The translations under genes were made by a program, and so were the position numbers. Below are positions 7,392 to 15,700 of a stretch of 64,000 bases of DNA, one piece after another. Each line of letters opens with the position of its first letter. Position 1 is the stretch's first letter. Below the pieces are notes generated by a model. That model was not told where the DNA came from and did no database searches. It saw only the letters and a program-made list of their open reading frames with translations. This DNA is from Actinomycetes bacterium (GTDB lineage: Bacteria > Actinomycetota > CALGFH01): assembly GCA_030146615.1 (NCBI GenBank), contig JASLBL010000239.1, forward strand, positions 1 through 64,000. Reading direction: 5' to 3'.

Positions 7392-7810
7392 GTGCTCCTC
7401 CGTCCCTCCGGATGGCCGGCGACGTGCCACAACCGGACCTGGCCGCTGGCGACCAGCGCGTCGTCGCCGGCGCGGCGTACCTCCGCCGACCAGAGCTGCT
7501 CGCGCTCGCCGACGTGCTCGGGCCGGGAGCGGGTCTGCAGCCGGCCGGAGGTGTGGGCCAGCAGGGTTTCGGTGGCGTTGGCCACGCCGACCACCTGCAG
7601 GCCCCGGTCGCTCACCGCCAGCGAGGCGCCGACGCTGGCCGTGGTCTCCACCAGCGAGGCGTAGACGCCATGATGGACGTCGCCGGCCGGGCCGAGGTGC
7701 CGGTCGTCGGGTTCGAGCTCGGCGACCACCTCCTCGGCGGTCGCCGACAGCAGCTGGACGCCGAGCCGGGCGGCGAAGCCGGGCAGCTGGAGCCGGTCAG
7801 GTTCCTTCAT
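7388..7810 (-). CDS. PaaI-like hotdog-fold thioesterase
   Basis: 140 residues, the size of a single hotdog domain. GPAGDVHHGVYASLVETTAS fits the hotdog pattern (HGG--atl-D-a), with VYASLVETT around the catalytic acid, and LLAHTSGRLQTRSRPEHVG forms the central strands. PaaI-type enzymes release CoA from stalled aryl-CoA intermediates. It is coupled to the TetR gene upstream and to the aldehyde dehydrogenase downstream by 4-base overlaps. Confidence 0.75.
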   Translation of the reverse strand: MKEPDRLQLPGFAARLGVQLLSATAEEVVAELEPDDRHLGPAGDVHHGVYASLVETTASVGASLAVSDRGLQVVGVANATETLLAHTSGRLQTRSRPEHVGEREQLWSAEVRRAGDDALVASGQVRLWHVAGHPEGRRST

Positions 7811-8442
7811 GGCGCCCGGCTCCGGTCGATCCCCAGGAGCCGCACCAGGCTGGCGTGGCAGAGCGCCTTGAAGCGTGGGTGGGACTCCCGCCAGTCGTCC
7901 CGTGGGAGCCAGGCCAGGAAGGTGCCGTCGATGAGAGCCCGCATGGCGGCAGCGGCCTCCGCGGGATCCTCCACCGCCAGGCCGCCTCGCGCCACGCCGT
8001 CGCGGATCACCTCCTCGTACAGGCCGTTGATGATCTCCGTGGCGAGGCTGGAGAGCTGGCCGAACGACGGCACCCTGGCGGCGTGCTCGATGAGGTCGAT
8101 GTAGAGCAGGTAGAAGTGGCGGTTGCGCTCGGCGTCGATGAAGATGGCATCGATCAGCGCGGCGATCACCTGGTGCGGGTCGTCGGTGCCGGCGATCCGT
8201 TCGCGGATGCGGACGCCGGTCCGCTCCAGGGCGTAGCGCATGGTTGTGAGGAACAGGTTCTCCTTGGTCTTGAAGTAGTAGAGGACCATGCCCTTGCTGA
8301 CGCCCGCCTCGTTGGCAACGTCCTGCAGGGACAGTCGATGGCTGCCCTGGCGGGAGATCACCCGGTAGGCACTGCGGAGCAGCGCCTGGGCACGGGGTGA
8401 CAGCTCCGTGGGGTCCTCGACCGCGACCTGCGTGCGTGCCAT
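7807..8442 (-). CDS. TetR-family transcriptional regulator of the aromatic-acid island
   Basis: 211 residues. The N-terminal helix-turn-helix is clear (LSLQDVANEAGVSKGMVLYY followed by FKTKENLF). The C-terminal ligand domain includes RNRHFYLLYIDLIEH. It is the only regulator in the island and lies inside the operon, between an enoyl-CoA hydratase (10-base gap) and the thioesterase (ATGA overlap). Three palindromes of a common design lie before the three presumed transcription units and are its likely targets. By analogy with PaaR and similar regulators, an aryl-CoA could be the inducer; that is inference. Confidence 0.85.
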   Translation of the reverse strand: MARTQVAVEDPTELSPRAQALLRSAYRVISRQGSHRLSLQDVANEAGVSKGMVLYYFKTKENLFLTTMRYALERTGVRIRERIAGTDDPHQVIAALIDAIFIDAERNRHFYLLYIDLIEHAARVPSFGQLSSLATEIINGLYEEVIRDGVARGGLAVEDPAEAAAAMRALIDGTFLAWLPRDDWRESHPRFKALCHASLVRLLGIDRSRAP

Positions 8443-8452
8443 GCCGTCCTCC

Positions 8453-9223
8453 TCAGCGGCCGGCGTACTTGGGCGGCCGCTTCTCGGTGAACGCCATCAT
8501 GCCCTCGCGGGCGTCCTCGGTGGCGAACAGGGACGCCAGCTCCTCCAGCTCCCGGTCAAGGGCGTCGTCCAGGGGTCGCTCCAGCCCGTCGTTGACCACC
8601 CGGGTGATGGCGGCCACGGCCAGCGGGGCCCCGGCGGCCAGGCCGGCCGCCAGGTCGGCCACGACCGTGTCGAACTCGCTCGCCGGGACCAGCCGGTCGA
8701 CCATGCCCAGGCGCTCGGCCTCGGCCGGGGCGACGGTCCGGCCGGTGGTCATCAGCTCGAGGGCCCGGCCGCGGCCGATCAGCCGGGGCAGCCGCTGGGT
8801 GCCGCCGGTGCCGGGCAGCAGCCCGAGCGTGACCTCGGGCAGCCCGATCCGGTAGCGGCCCTCGGCGGCGATGCGGACGTCGCAGGCCAGGGCGATCTCG
8901 TAGCCACCGCCGAGGGCGTGGCCGGCGATGGCCGCGATGAACAGCGGCGCCTCGTCGGCGAAGCGGTCGAACACCTGGTGGGCGCGGCGGACCATCGCCA
9001 GGTTCTCGTCGGCCGACCGCTCCAGGAACCCCTTGACGTCCGCGCCGGCGGAGAAGAACTTCTCGCTCGCCGACCTGACCACCCCGACCACCACGCCGGC
9101 GGCGGCGACCCGGCCGATCGCCTCGTCCAGCTCCTCCAGGAAGGCCGGGTCGTAGCTGTTGGCGGGCGGGCGGTCCAGCGTGATCCAGCCGACCCCGTCC
9201 TCGACGTTGGCAGTCACCGACAT
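8453..9223 (-). CDS. Enoyl-CoA hydratase (crotonase family)
   Basis: 256 residues. ATG at 9223 has GGGAGGAG 5 bases upstream, so the in-frame ATG codons further up are not used. Unlike the crotonase at 86-877, both catalytic glutamates are present (GHALGGGYEIALACD and GLPEVTLGLLPGTGG). SAGADVKGFLE forms the oxyanion hole. It probably hydrates an unsaturated acyl-CoA after ring cleavage. It follows the aldehyde dehydrogenase at 9254-10693 by 30 bases. Confidence 0.88.
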   Translation of the reverse strand: MSVTANVEDGVGWITLDRPPANSYDPAFLEELDEAIGRVAAAGVVVGVVRSASEKFFSAGADVKGFLERSADENLAMVRRAHQVFDRFADEAPLFIAAIAGHALGGGYEIALACDVRIAAEGRYRIGLPEVTLGLLPGTGGTQRLPRLIGRGRALELMTTGRTVAPAEAERLGMVDRLVPASEFDTVVADLAAGLAAGAPLAVAAITRVVNDGLERPLDDALDRELEELASLFATEDAREGMMAFTEKRPPKYAGR

Positions 9224-9253
9224 CGCTGCTCCTCCCATCCGCTGGCCCATTCC

Positions 9254-10693
9254 CTAGGCAAGGCCGCCGACCACGACCGATTTCGGCTCGGTGTACTCGG
9301 CCAGCGCCTCCAGCCCGTGCTCGCGGCCGAAGCCGCTCTGCTTGGTGCCGCCGAACGGCAGCTCGTCGTAGCCATAGTGGAGCTGGTTCACCCAGGTCAC
9401 TCCCGCCTCCAGCTCCCGGGTGGCCCGGTCGATCGCGACCGCCGAGCGGGTCCAGATCGACGAGCCCAGCCCGTACTGGCTGGCGTTGGCCCGCTCGATC
9501 GCCTCGTCAAGCTCATCGACCTTCCACACGGGAAGGACCGGGCCGAAGACCTCCTCGGTGGCCAGCCGCGAGTCTTCGGGTGCGTCCACCACTACCGCCG
9601 GCTGGAAGAAGTGTCCAGGCCCGTCGAGCGCCTCCCCGCCGACCAGCACCTTGGCGCCCCGGTCGACCGCGTCCTTGAGCTGGGCGACCAGCAGGTCACG
9701 TTGCGCGGCGGTGTGCAGCGGACCGATCCGGAGCTTCGGCTTCTCGGCGCGGGTGTCGCCGGGCCCGGGCTCGTAGCGGCCGACGCGCGCGACCAGCTGG
9801 TCGACGAACGTGTCGTAGACCTCGGCCTGGATGAAGGCCCGCTTGGGAGCCAGGCACGCCTGGCCGCAGTTCCAGTAGCGGCCGATCTGGATGCTCTTGA
9901 CCGCGGCGTCCAGCTCGGCGTCGCCGAGCACGATCGTCGGGTCCGAGCCGCCCAGCTCCAGGCTGACGTGCTTGAGCGCCGGCCCGGCCAGCTCCATGAT
10001 GCGCCGGCCCGTGCTCGTCTGGCCGGTGAAGGCGACGCGGCGCACACCCGGATGCGCGACCAGGGCCTCGCCGGTCTCTGGCCCGCCGGTGACCACGTTG
10101 AGCACGCCGGGCGGGAGGCCGGCCTCGGCGGCCAGCTGCGCGACCCGCAGGGTGGTCAGCGGGGTCGTCTCGGCCGGCTTGGCGACCACCGTGTTGCCGG
10201 CGGCCAGCGCCGGCCCGACCTTGTTGGCGAGCAGGGTGAGGGGGAAGTTCCACGGCGTGATCGCCCCGACCACCCCGAGGGGGCGCCGCACGACCAGGCC
10301 GTAGGCGGGGCCGAACTGGCTGGGCAGCTCCTGGTAGCTGCCGCGGACCTTGGTGGCGGCCTCGGCGTAGTAGCGCAGGCCGGCCAGGAAGTGCCGCAGC
10401 TCGCCCTGCGCCTCCAGAGTGGGCTTGCCCTGCTCGCGGGTGAGCAGGGCGACCAGCTCGTCCGCGTGGGCCTCGGCGAGGTCCGCGAGCCGGCGCAGGT
10501 GCCCCGCCCGCTCGCCGGTGTCGGTGCGCCGCCAGGTCGTGAGCGCCTCTGTGGCGGCCCCGACCGCGGCATCAACCTCCTCCCTCGTCGCGGCGGGGAC
10601 CTCGTCGAGGGTCTCGCCGCTGGCCGGGTTGCGCACGGGCAGGCGTTGTCCCGCGCCGGCCGTCGCCGTTCCGCCTATCCACATGTCGGCCAC
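9254..10693 (-). CDS. NAD(P)-dependent aldehyde dehydrogenase (second copy)
   Basis: 479-residue ALDH with TPWNFPLTLLANKVGPALA, LELGGSDPTIV and the cysteine motif YWNCGQACLAPKR. It aligns by eye with the enzyme at 5958-7391 almost throughout, including the shared GGSDP and GQACLA variants, so the two are paralogues. It is the first gene of the middle transcription unit: a CCGG-centred palindrome lies at 10760-10778 upstream. The likely substrate is an aromatic or ring-opened aldehyde. Confidence 0.9.
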   Translation of the reverse strand: MADMWIGGTATAGAGQRLPVRNPASGETLDEVPAATREEVDAAVGAATEALTTWRRTDTGERAGHLRRLADLAEAHADELVALLTREQGKPTLEAQGELRHFLAGLRYYAEAATKVRGSYQELPSQFGPAYGLVVRRPLGVVGAITPWNFPLTLLANKVGPALAAGNTVVAKPAETTPLTTLRVAQLAAEAGLPPGVLNVVTGGPETGEALVAHPGVRRVAFTGQTSTGRRIMELAGPALKHVSLELGGSDPTIVLGDAELDAAVKSIQIGRYWNCGQACLAPKRAFIQAEVYDTFVDQLVARVGRYEPGPGDTRAEKPKLRIGPLHTAAQRDLLVAQLKDAVDRGAKVLVGGEALDGPGHFFQPAVVVDAPEDSRLATEEVFGPVLPVWKVDELDEAIERANASQYGLGSSIWTRSAVAIDRATRELEAGVTWVNQLHYGYDELPFGGTKQSGFGREHGLEALAEYTEPKSVVVGGLA

Positions 10694-10759
10694 GATGCTC
10701 CTCGCTTTCGCTGTCGCGATGCTGACCAGGAGGCCCGACCAGACCTGTATGGTGCCATC

Positions 10760-10778
10760 TGACTGACCGGATGGTCGA
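10760..10778. promoter_or_regulatory. Candidate TetR operator upstream of the aldehyde dehydrogenase unit
   Basis: TGACTGACCGGATGGTCGA lies between the livF stop (10787) and the dehydrogenase start (10693). It shares the TGA-CCGG core and the flanking GAC/GTC arms with the sites at 3488 and 15404. The 3' arm is imperfect. Confidence 0.5.
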
Positions 10779-10786
10779 GGCCGCGT

Positions 10787-11491
10787 TCAGACGCCGAGGA
10801 GCTGCCGGGCGCGGGTGGGGTCGCTGCGGAACTCTGGAGTCGGTGCCCGGTGCACGATCTGCCCCTTGCGCATCACCGCGATCTCGTCGGCGAGGGTCAC
10901 CGCCGCCCGCAGGTCCTGCTCGACCAGCAGGACCGTGAGGCCCTCGCGCCGCAGCCCGGCGATCAGCTCGATGACCTGGGTCAGCACCACGGGTGCGAGG
11001 CCGTCGGATGGCTCGTCCAGCAACAGCAGCCGCGGGTTGAGCAGCAGCGCCCTGGCGATGGCCAGCATCTGCTGCTCGCCACCGGAGAGCTGGTCGCCCC
11101 GGTGGCGCCGGCGCTCGGCGAGCTGGGGCAGCACCTCGTAGACGCGCTGGGCGGTCCAGGACCCGGTGGCGCCGCGGCGGGTCGCAACCTGGAGGTTCTG
11201 CTCGACGGTCAGGTCGGCGAACACGCGCCGGCCCTGGGGGACGATGGCCACGCCCGCCCGGGCGACCACGTTGGCGGGCGCGCCGGCCAGCTCGCGGCCC
11301 TGCAGCCGCACGCTGCCCGAGATCGGCTTGAGCAGGCCCATCACGGCGGCCAGGAAGGTGGTCTTGCCGACCCCGTTGCGGCCGAGCAGGGCCACGGCCT
11401 GGCCCTCCCGCACGGTGAGGTCGACGTCGTGCAGCACGACGCTGCCGTGGTAGCCGGCACGCAGCGCGCGCACCTCCAGCAGCGCGGTCAC
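10787..11491 (-). CDS. livF: LivF-type ABC transporter ATP-binding protein
   Basis: 234 residues. Walker A is LLGRNGVGKTTFLAAVMGL, the signature is QLSGGEQQMLAIARAL, Walker B is LLLLDEPSDGLAP, and the switch histidine position reads LLVEQD, as is usual for LivF. GTG at 11491 overlaps the livG stop by 4 bases. It is one of two ATPases of a branched-chain-amino-acid-type importer. In this context the cargo is more likely an aromatic acid, as for similar Liv-type systems in aromatic catabolic clusters. Confidence 0.9.
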   Translation of the reverse strand: MTALLEVRALRAGYHGSVVLHDVDLTVREGQAVALLGRNGVGKTTFLAAVMGLLKPISGSVRLQGRELAGAPANVVARAGVAIVPQGRRVFADLTVEQNLQVATRRGATGSWTAQRVYEVLPQLAERRRHRGDQLSGGEQQMLAIARALLLNPRLLLLDEPSDGLAPVVLTQVIELIAGLRREGLTVLLVEQDLRAAVTLADEIAVMRKGQIVHRAPTPEFRSDPTRARQLLGV

Positions 11492-12264
11492 GGCGCCGCC
11501 CCGAAGAAGAGCTCGTCGAAGACCGCGTCACCGAGATAGGCTCGCTGCACCGCCTGGTCCGACCTGACCTCGGCCGGTGTCCCCTCGGCCAGGACCCGTC
11601 CCAGGTGCAGCACGGTCACCCGGGTGGCCAGGCGGAACACCACGTCAAGGTCGTGCTCGATGATCATCACGGTGATCTCCGGGCCCAGTGACTCGATCAG
11701 CTCGGCGAAGCGGGCGCTGTCGGCGGCCGACATGCCCGCCGTGGGCTCGTCGAGCAGCAGCAGCTTGGGCGACGTCGCGAGGGCGAGCGCGACCTCGAGC
11801 TGCCGTCGCTCACCGTGGGAGAGCGTCCCGGCTGGGGCCGCGGCCCGATCTGCCAGGCCGACCAGCTCCAGGTGCCGCGCCGCCTCCTCCTGGACCGCCG
11901 CGTGCCGCCATGCCGCGCGGACCGTCCGCATCCCGCGCCCGGCTGCCCGCTGGGCGGCGAGGGCCACGTTGTCGAGGGCCGACAGGGTGGTGAACACGCT
12001 CGAGTGCTGGAAGGTCTGGCTCATGCCGGCGCGCGCCCGGACGTGGTCGGGCCGGCGGGTCAGGTCCTGGCCGTCGAACAGGACTCGACCGCCCGAGGGT
12101 CGGATGGCGCCGGTGATGAGGCCGAACATCGTCGACTTGCCGGCCCCGTTGGGGCCGATGATGGCGTGCCGCGCCCCGGCCGGGACCGCGAGCGTCACGC
12201 GGTCCACGGCGACCAGCTTCCCAAAGCGGCGGGTCAGCTCCTCGGTTTGCAGCAGCGCCGTCAC
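11488..12264 (-). CDS. livG: LivG-type ABC transporter ATP-binding protein
   Basis: 258 residues. GTG at 12264 overlaps the livM stop as GTGA. Walker A is IIGPNGAGKSTMFGLITGA, the Q-loop region is SQTFQHSSVFTTLSALDN, the signature is TLSHGERRQLEVALALA and Walker B is LLLLDEPTAGMS, with VMIIEHD carrying the switch histidine. The extra residues between Walker A and the signature are typical of LivG compared with LivF. It pairs with LivF on the cytoplasmic face. Confidence 0.9.
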   Translation of the reverse strand: MTALLQTEELTRRFGKLVAVDRVTLAVPAGARHAIIGPNGAGKSTMFGLITGAIRPSGGRVLFDGQDLTRRPDHVRARAGMSQTFQHSSVFTTLSALDNVALAAQRAAGRGMRTVRAAWRHAAVQEEAARHLELVGLADRAAAPAGTLSHGERRQLEVALALATSPKLLLLDEPTAGMSAADSARFAELIESLGPEITVMIIEHDLDVVFRLATRVTVLHLGRVLAEGTPAEVRSDQAVQRAYLGDAVFDELFFGAAP

Positions 12265-13271
12265 CGTGCGCCCTCCCCGCGCCGGGCCGGGCGTGGCAAC
12301 CGCAGGCCGGCGAAGCCCCGCGGCAGCAGGTAGACCGCGACGATGAAGACCAGTCCCAGCACCAGCGGTCCCCGGCCGCCGAGCTGCGGTGACAGCTCGT
12401 CGCGGACGAGCACGACCAGCGCGGCGCCGAAGGCCGCTCCCCAGAGTCTGCCCCGGCCCCCGAGCACGACCGCGAGCAGGGCCATTGCCGAGATCTCGAA
12501 GCCCAGGTCGGCGGGCGAGACGAACCGTGCCTGGGCGACCCACAAGGAGCCGGCCGCCCCGGCCGCCGCGCCAGCGATGCAGAACACTGCGTACTTCGGG
12601 CGCACGGTGGCGTACCCCAGCGAGCGCATCCGCTCCTCGTTGTCCCGCACGCCACGCAGCGTCCGGCCGAAGGGGCTGCGGGACACCATCACCAGGGCGG
12701 CGATGCCGAGCAGCGCCGCGCCCAGGGCGTACCAGTAGAGCACGCCGGCGAGCCGGACCGGGCTTCCGCCCGGCAGCAGGGTGATCGCGGGGATGCCGGC
12801 CAGGCCGTTGCTGCCACCGGTGATGCCCTCCCAGCGGTCGGCGAGCACGTGCACGATCTCGCCGACGGCCAGGGTGAGCATGAGGAAGTAGGTGCCGCGG
12901 GCGCGCACCACCAGCCAGCCCACCGACGCCGACAGGGCGGCGCCGGCCGCGGCCGCGGCGAGCAGCTGCAGGGGGCCGACGGTGGTGAGGTGCTTGGCCA
13001 CCAGCGCCGCGGCGTAGGCGCCGACCCCGAAGGGCGCGGCATGGCCGAGGGAGGGTAGCCCGCCGACGCCCGTCAACAGGTCGAGGCTCACGGCCAGCAG
13101 GGCGAAGGCGAGCACGCGGGTCATCATGTCGGCGACGTTCCCCGACGCGAACAGGGGGAGCAGCGCGAGGGCCAGCAGCGCGCCGCCGGCGACCAGCCCC
13201 GGCGCTGCCAGCGCCCGGCGGGCCGATGCCGTCGAGGCGAGGACCGGCGGCGGGGCGGTGGCCCTGCTCAC
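12261..13271 (-). CDS. livM: LivM-type ABC transporter permease
   Basis: 336-residue polytopic membrane protein with 8-10 hydrophobic segments. The family marker GGLPSLGHAAPFGVGAYAAA is present, as is the cytoplasmic-loop ARGTYFLMLTLAVGEIVH motif that contacts the ATPases. GTG at 13271 overlaps the livH stop by 4 bases. The C-terminus is arginine-rich, as expected for a cytoplasmic tail. Confidence 0.88.
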   Translation of the reverse strand: MSRATAPPPVLASTASARRALAAPGLVAGGALLALALLPLFASGNVADMMTRVLAFALLAVSLDLLTGVGGLPSLGHAAPFGVGAYAAALVAKHLTTVGPLQLLAAAAAGAALSASVGWLVVRARGTYFLMLTLAVGEIVHVLADRWEGITGGSNGLAGIPAITLLPGGSPVRLAGVLYWYALGAALLGIAALVMVSRSPFGRTLRGVRDNEERMRSLGYATVRPKYAVFCIAGAAAGAAGSLWVAQARFVSPADLGFEISAMALLAVVLGGRGRLWGAAFGAALVVLVRDELSPQLGGRGPLVLGLVFIVAVYLLPRGFAGLRLPRPARRGEGAR

Positions 13272-14155
13272 CGCGGCGGGCCCGCCCGGCCCAGCATCCC
13301 GGCCGGCCGTAGCAGCAGGACCAGGGCCATCGTCCCGAACACCAGGAAGGAGGCATACTGCGGCAGCACGGAGACGCCGAGGACCTCGACCTGGCCGATC
13401 ACCAGCGCCCCCAGGAACGCGCCGCGCACCGAGCCCAGGCCTCCCAGCACCACAATGACCAGCCCGAGGATCAGCGCGCGCTCGTCCAGCCCGGGGTAGG
13501 CGCCCAGCACGGGGGCCCCGAGCACCCCGCCCAGGCAGGCCAGCGCCGCGCCGGACGCGAACACCCCGACGACCAGCCTGCCGGTGTCGACGCCCATCGC
13601 CCTGACCATCGGGGCGTCGGCGACCGTCGCCCGGACCAGCGCACCGGCCCGAGTGCGCTCGACGAGCAGGTGGACGGCCGCGGCCAGCAGCAGGCCCACG
13701 GCGATCACGCTCAGGCGATAGCTCGGGTACTGGTGCCCGGCCAGCGCGACGCTGCCGGCCAGGAAGTCGGGGGGCGGCACCGAGCGCACGTCGTTGCCGT
13801 AGCGCGCCGACAGCAGGTCACCGATGACCAGGGCGACCCCGAGGGTGAGCAGCGCCTGGTCGAGGTGGCCGCGCGCGACCAGCGGCCTGGTCATCGCCGC
13901 CAGGCCAACTCCGCCGGCGACGCCGACCAGCGCCGCGACCAGCCCGGCGACCAGGTAGGCACCGAGCCCGGCGGTGGTGTCGGAGACGAACTGGACGGCG
14001 ACGTAGGCGCCGACGAGGTACAGCGCCCCGTGGGCGAGGTTGAGCACGTCCATGATCCCGAAGACCAGCGACAGCCCCACCGCGATGGTGAACAGCAGCA
14101 CGCCGAAGGCGACCCCGTCGACGATGGTGATGAGGTGGTCGTCCAGCCAGGCCAG
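13268..14155 (-). CDS. livH: LivH-type ABC transporter permease, possible CTG start
   Basis: Polytopic permease with the LivH landmarks LSLVFGIMDVLNLAHGALY and VVLGGLGSVRGAFLGALVIG. The first standard start is GTG at 14101, but the frame stays open upstream and encodes LAWLDDHLITIVDGVAFG, which matches the usual LivH N-terminus (WLDxHLixilnGiafG) and completes the first membrane helix. No ATG, GTG or TTG lies there; CTG at 14155 has GGAGGG 6 bases upstream and is chosen. With it the protein is 295 residues. If CTG is not used, the 277-residue form loses part of helix 1. Confidence 0.78.
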   Translation of the reverse strand: MAWLDDHLITIVDGVAFGVLLFTIAVGLSLVFGIMDVLNLAHGALYLVGAYVAVQFVSDTTAGLGAYLVAGLVAALVGVAGGVGLAAMTRPLVARGHLDQALLTLGVALVIGDLLSARYGNDVRSVPPPDFLAGSVALAGHQYPSYRLSVIAVGLLLAAAVHLLVERTRAGALVRATVADAPMVRAMGVDTGRLVVGVFASGAALACLGGVLGAPVLGAYPGLDERALILGLVIVVLGGLGSVRGAFLGALVIGQVEVLGVSVLPQYASFLVFGTMALVLLLRPAGMLGRAGPPR

Positions 14156-14194
14156 CGCACGCCCTCCGGCTAGGGTGCCGTGGTTCGGACCTGC

Positions 14195-15373
14195 TCAGGC
14201 GTGCGAGAGCGGCTGCACCACGGCGTTGACGATCTGACTGCCCTGCTCCTCGGTGTTGCGGAGATAATACGTCTGCTCGGGCCCCTGGCCGTCGCTGAAG
14301 CGCCAGCGGCCACGTGGACTGTCGATCTCGCCGACGCCCTTGAGGCCCTCGACGATGGCCTCGCCGGTGGTGCCCTTGGCGAGCGCCTGGTCGAGCACGG
14401 CGGCGGCGTCGTAGGCCTGGACCGCGTACACCGTCGGCGGGTCGCCGTACTTGGCGGTGTAGTCGGCGGCGAACTTCTGGTTGGTGGGGTTGTCGATCTG
14501 GTCGGAGTAGTGGAGGGAGGTCTTGATGCCCAGCGCCGCGTCGCCCTGCGCCTTCAGCACGCCGCCCTCGGTGGCGAACCCGCTGCAGTACAGCGGGATC
14601 TTCGAGGCCAGCCCGAACTGCTGGTACTGCTTGACGAACGCGACCGCCTCGGCGCCGGCGTAGAAGCAGTACACGGCCTTGGCGCCCGACCGCTCGATCC
14701 GCGCCAGGTACGGCTGGAAGTTGGTGGTCTTGCCGAAGGGGGTGAACTCCGAGCCGGCCACCGTCCCGCCGGCACCCTCGAACGCCTTCCTGAAGCCCCC
14801 GACCGCCTCCTCGCCGGCGGCATAGTCGGGCGCCATCAGGAAGACCTTGCCGCCCTTGACCTGCTCGGCGACGTACGGGCCCAGCGCCGAGGCCACCTCG
14901 CCGTTGGCGAACGAGGTGCGCCACACGTAGTCGGAGCGCTGGGCGCCGGTGATCGCGTCGGCGCCGGCGTTGGCCACGAGCAGCGGCACCTTGCTGTCGG
15001 AGACCAGGTCGCGGACGCCCAGCGCGACCGCGGAGTTCACGATGCCGACCAGCACGTTCACTCTGTCCTGCTGCAGCAGCTTCTGGGCGGCCGGCACGCC
15101 CGACTCGGGCCCCCCGCCCTCGTCAGCGACCACCACGTCGATCGAGCGCCCGCCGAGCTTGCCGCCCTTGGCGTCCAGGTACATCCGGAAGCCGTTCTCC
15201 ATGTCCTTGCCCAGCGGCGCGTAGACCCCGGACTTGGGCACCAGCAGCCCGACCTTCACCGGGCCCTCGCCGGACCCCTGCTGATCCTCGCGCAGGCTCG
15301 ACCCGCAGCCCGCCAGCACGGTGCAGAGGCAGAGGACGGTTGTGATCCAGATCGAACGGCCGACGCCACGCAT
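14195..15373 (-). CDS. Liv-type substrate-binding lipoprotein
   Basis: 392 residues. ATG at 15373 follows GGGAGGTCC. The signal peptide ends in a lipobox (CTVLAGC), so the mature protein is a membrane-anchored lipoprotein. The type 1 periplasmic-binding fold (Peripla_BP_6/LivJ) shows in VGLLVPKSGVYAPLGKDMEN, DEGGGPESGVPAAQKLL and VYAVQAYDAAAVL. It captures the substrate for the LivHMGF importer encoded directly downstream. The ligand is inferred to be an aromatic acid from the catabolic genes that follow. Confidence 0.88.
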   Translation of the reverse strand: MRGVGRSIWITTVLCLCTVLAGCGSSLREDQQGSGEGPVKVGLLVPKSGVYAPLGKDMENGFRMYLDAKGGKLGGRSIDVVVADEGGGPESGVPAAQKLLQQDRVNVLVGIVNSAVALGVRDLVSDSKVPLLVANAGADAITGAQRSDYVWRTSFANGEVASALGPYVAEQVKGGKVFLMAPDYAAGEEAVGGFRKAFEGAGGTVAGSEFTPFGKTTNFQPYLARIERSGAKAVYCFYAGAEAVAFVKQYQQFGLASKIPLYCSGFATEGGVLKAQGDAALGIKTSLHYSDQIDNPTNQKFAADYTAKYGDPPTVYAVQAYDAAAVLDQALAKGTTGEAIVEGLKGVGEIDSPRGRWRFSDGQGPEQTYYLRNTEEQGSQIVNAVVQPLSHA

Positions 15374-15403
15374 AGGGACCTCCCACCCTCGCGATGCCAC
15401 GTT

Positions 15404-15422
15404 CGACTATCCGGTCAGTCAG
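15404..15422. promoter_or_regulatory. Candidate TetR operator upstream of the importer operon
   Basis: CGACTATCCGGTCAGTCAG sits 31 bases upstream of the binding-protein start. Its right arm CCGGTCAGTCA is identical to that of the site at 3488. It is the third member of a set found only at the fronts of the three transcription units of the island. Confidence 0.55.
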
Positions 15423-15521
15423 GGCCCATACCATAAACCCCAGCGCCTCGGGCGACAAGCCGCATCTCGACCGGTGAGGAACGGTGCTTGGTGACCAAGC
15501 AGCAGATAGTGGTGTGGCGTG

Positions 15522-15678
15522 ATGCCTGAGCAGCCGCTCGAGCCCAGTGGGCTGATCCATCAGCCGGACGGCATGACCATGCACGGGGGGGACCGCCCGG
15601 CGCACCGTGCGCCACTTCGGCCTGGACTTCAAGGCCCTGCGCTCCTCGATCACCTTCCGGACGCTCAAGGCGCCGTAA
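15522..15678 (+). pseudogene. alkB relic with both ends but no middle
   Basis: ATG at 15522 gives MPEQPLEPSGLIHQPD, then MTMHG; after a frame change the strand reads ARRTVRHFGLDF, and then ALRSSITFRTLKAP to TAA at 15676-15678. Each piece matches the intact AlkB at 62641-63222 (LEPSGLVYQP, ITMHGQ, ARRTVRHFGLDY, ALRYSITFRTLK), in order. About 20 residues are lost between the first two pieces and about 110 between the last two, including the HRD iron ligands, so it cannot be functional. It is on the opposite strand to its neighbours. Confidence 0.75.
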
Positions 15679-15700
15679 CCGCCCGCTCCGATGTGAGGCG

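Noticed and set aside
4452..7664. Open frame of 1070 codons on the plus strand, opposite the catabolic genes
   Set aside because: It is the antisense shadow of GC-rich coding DNA; the minus-strand ligase and dehydrogenase have clear motifs, while this frame has none and is unusually rich in Val, Gly, Gln and Arg.
9221..9250. Earlier ATG codons for the enoyl-CoA hydratase at 8453
   Set aside because: GGGAGGAG lies between them and ATG 9223, so the later start is the one with a ribosome-binding site.
8408..10762. Open frame of 784 codons on the plus strand
   Set aside because: It lies antisense to the enoyl-CoA hydratase and aldehyde dehydrogenase, with no domain or ribosome-binding site.
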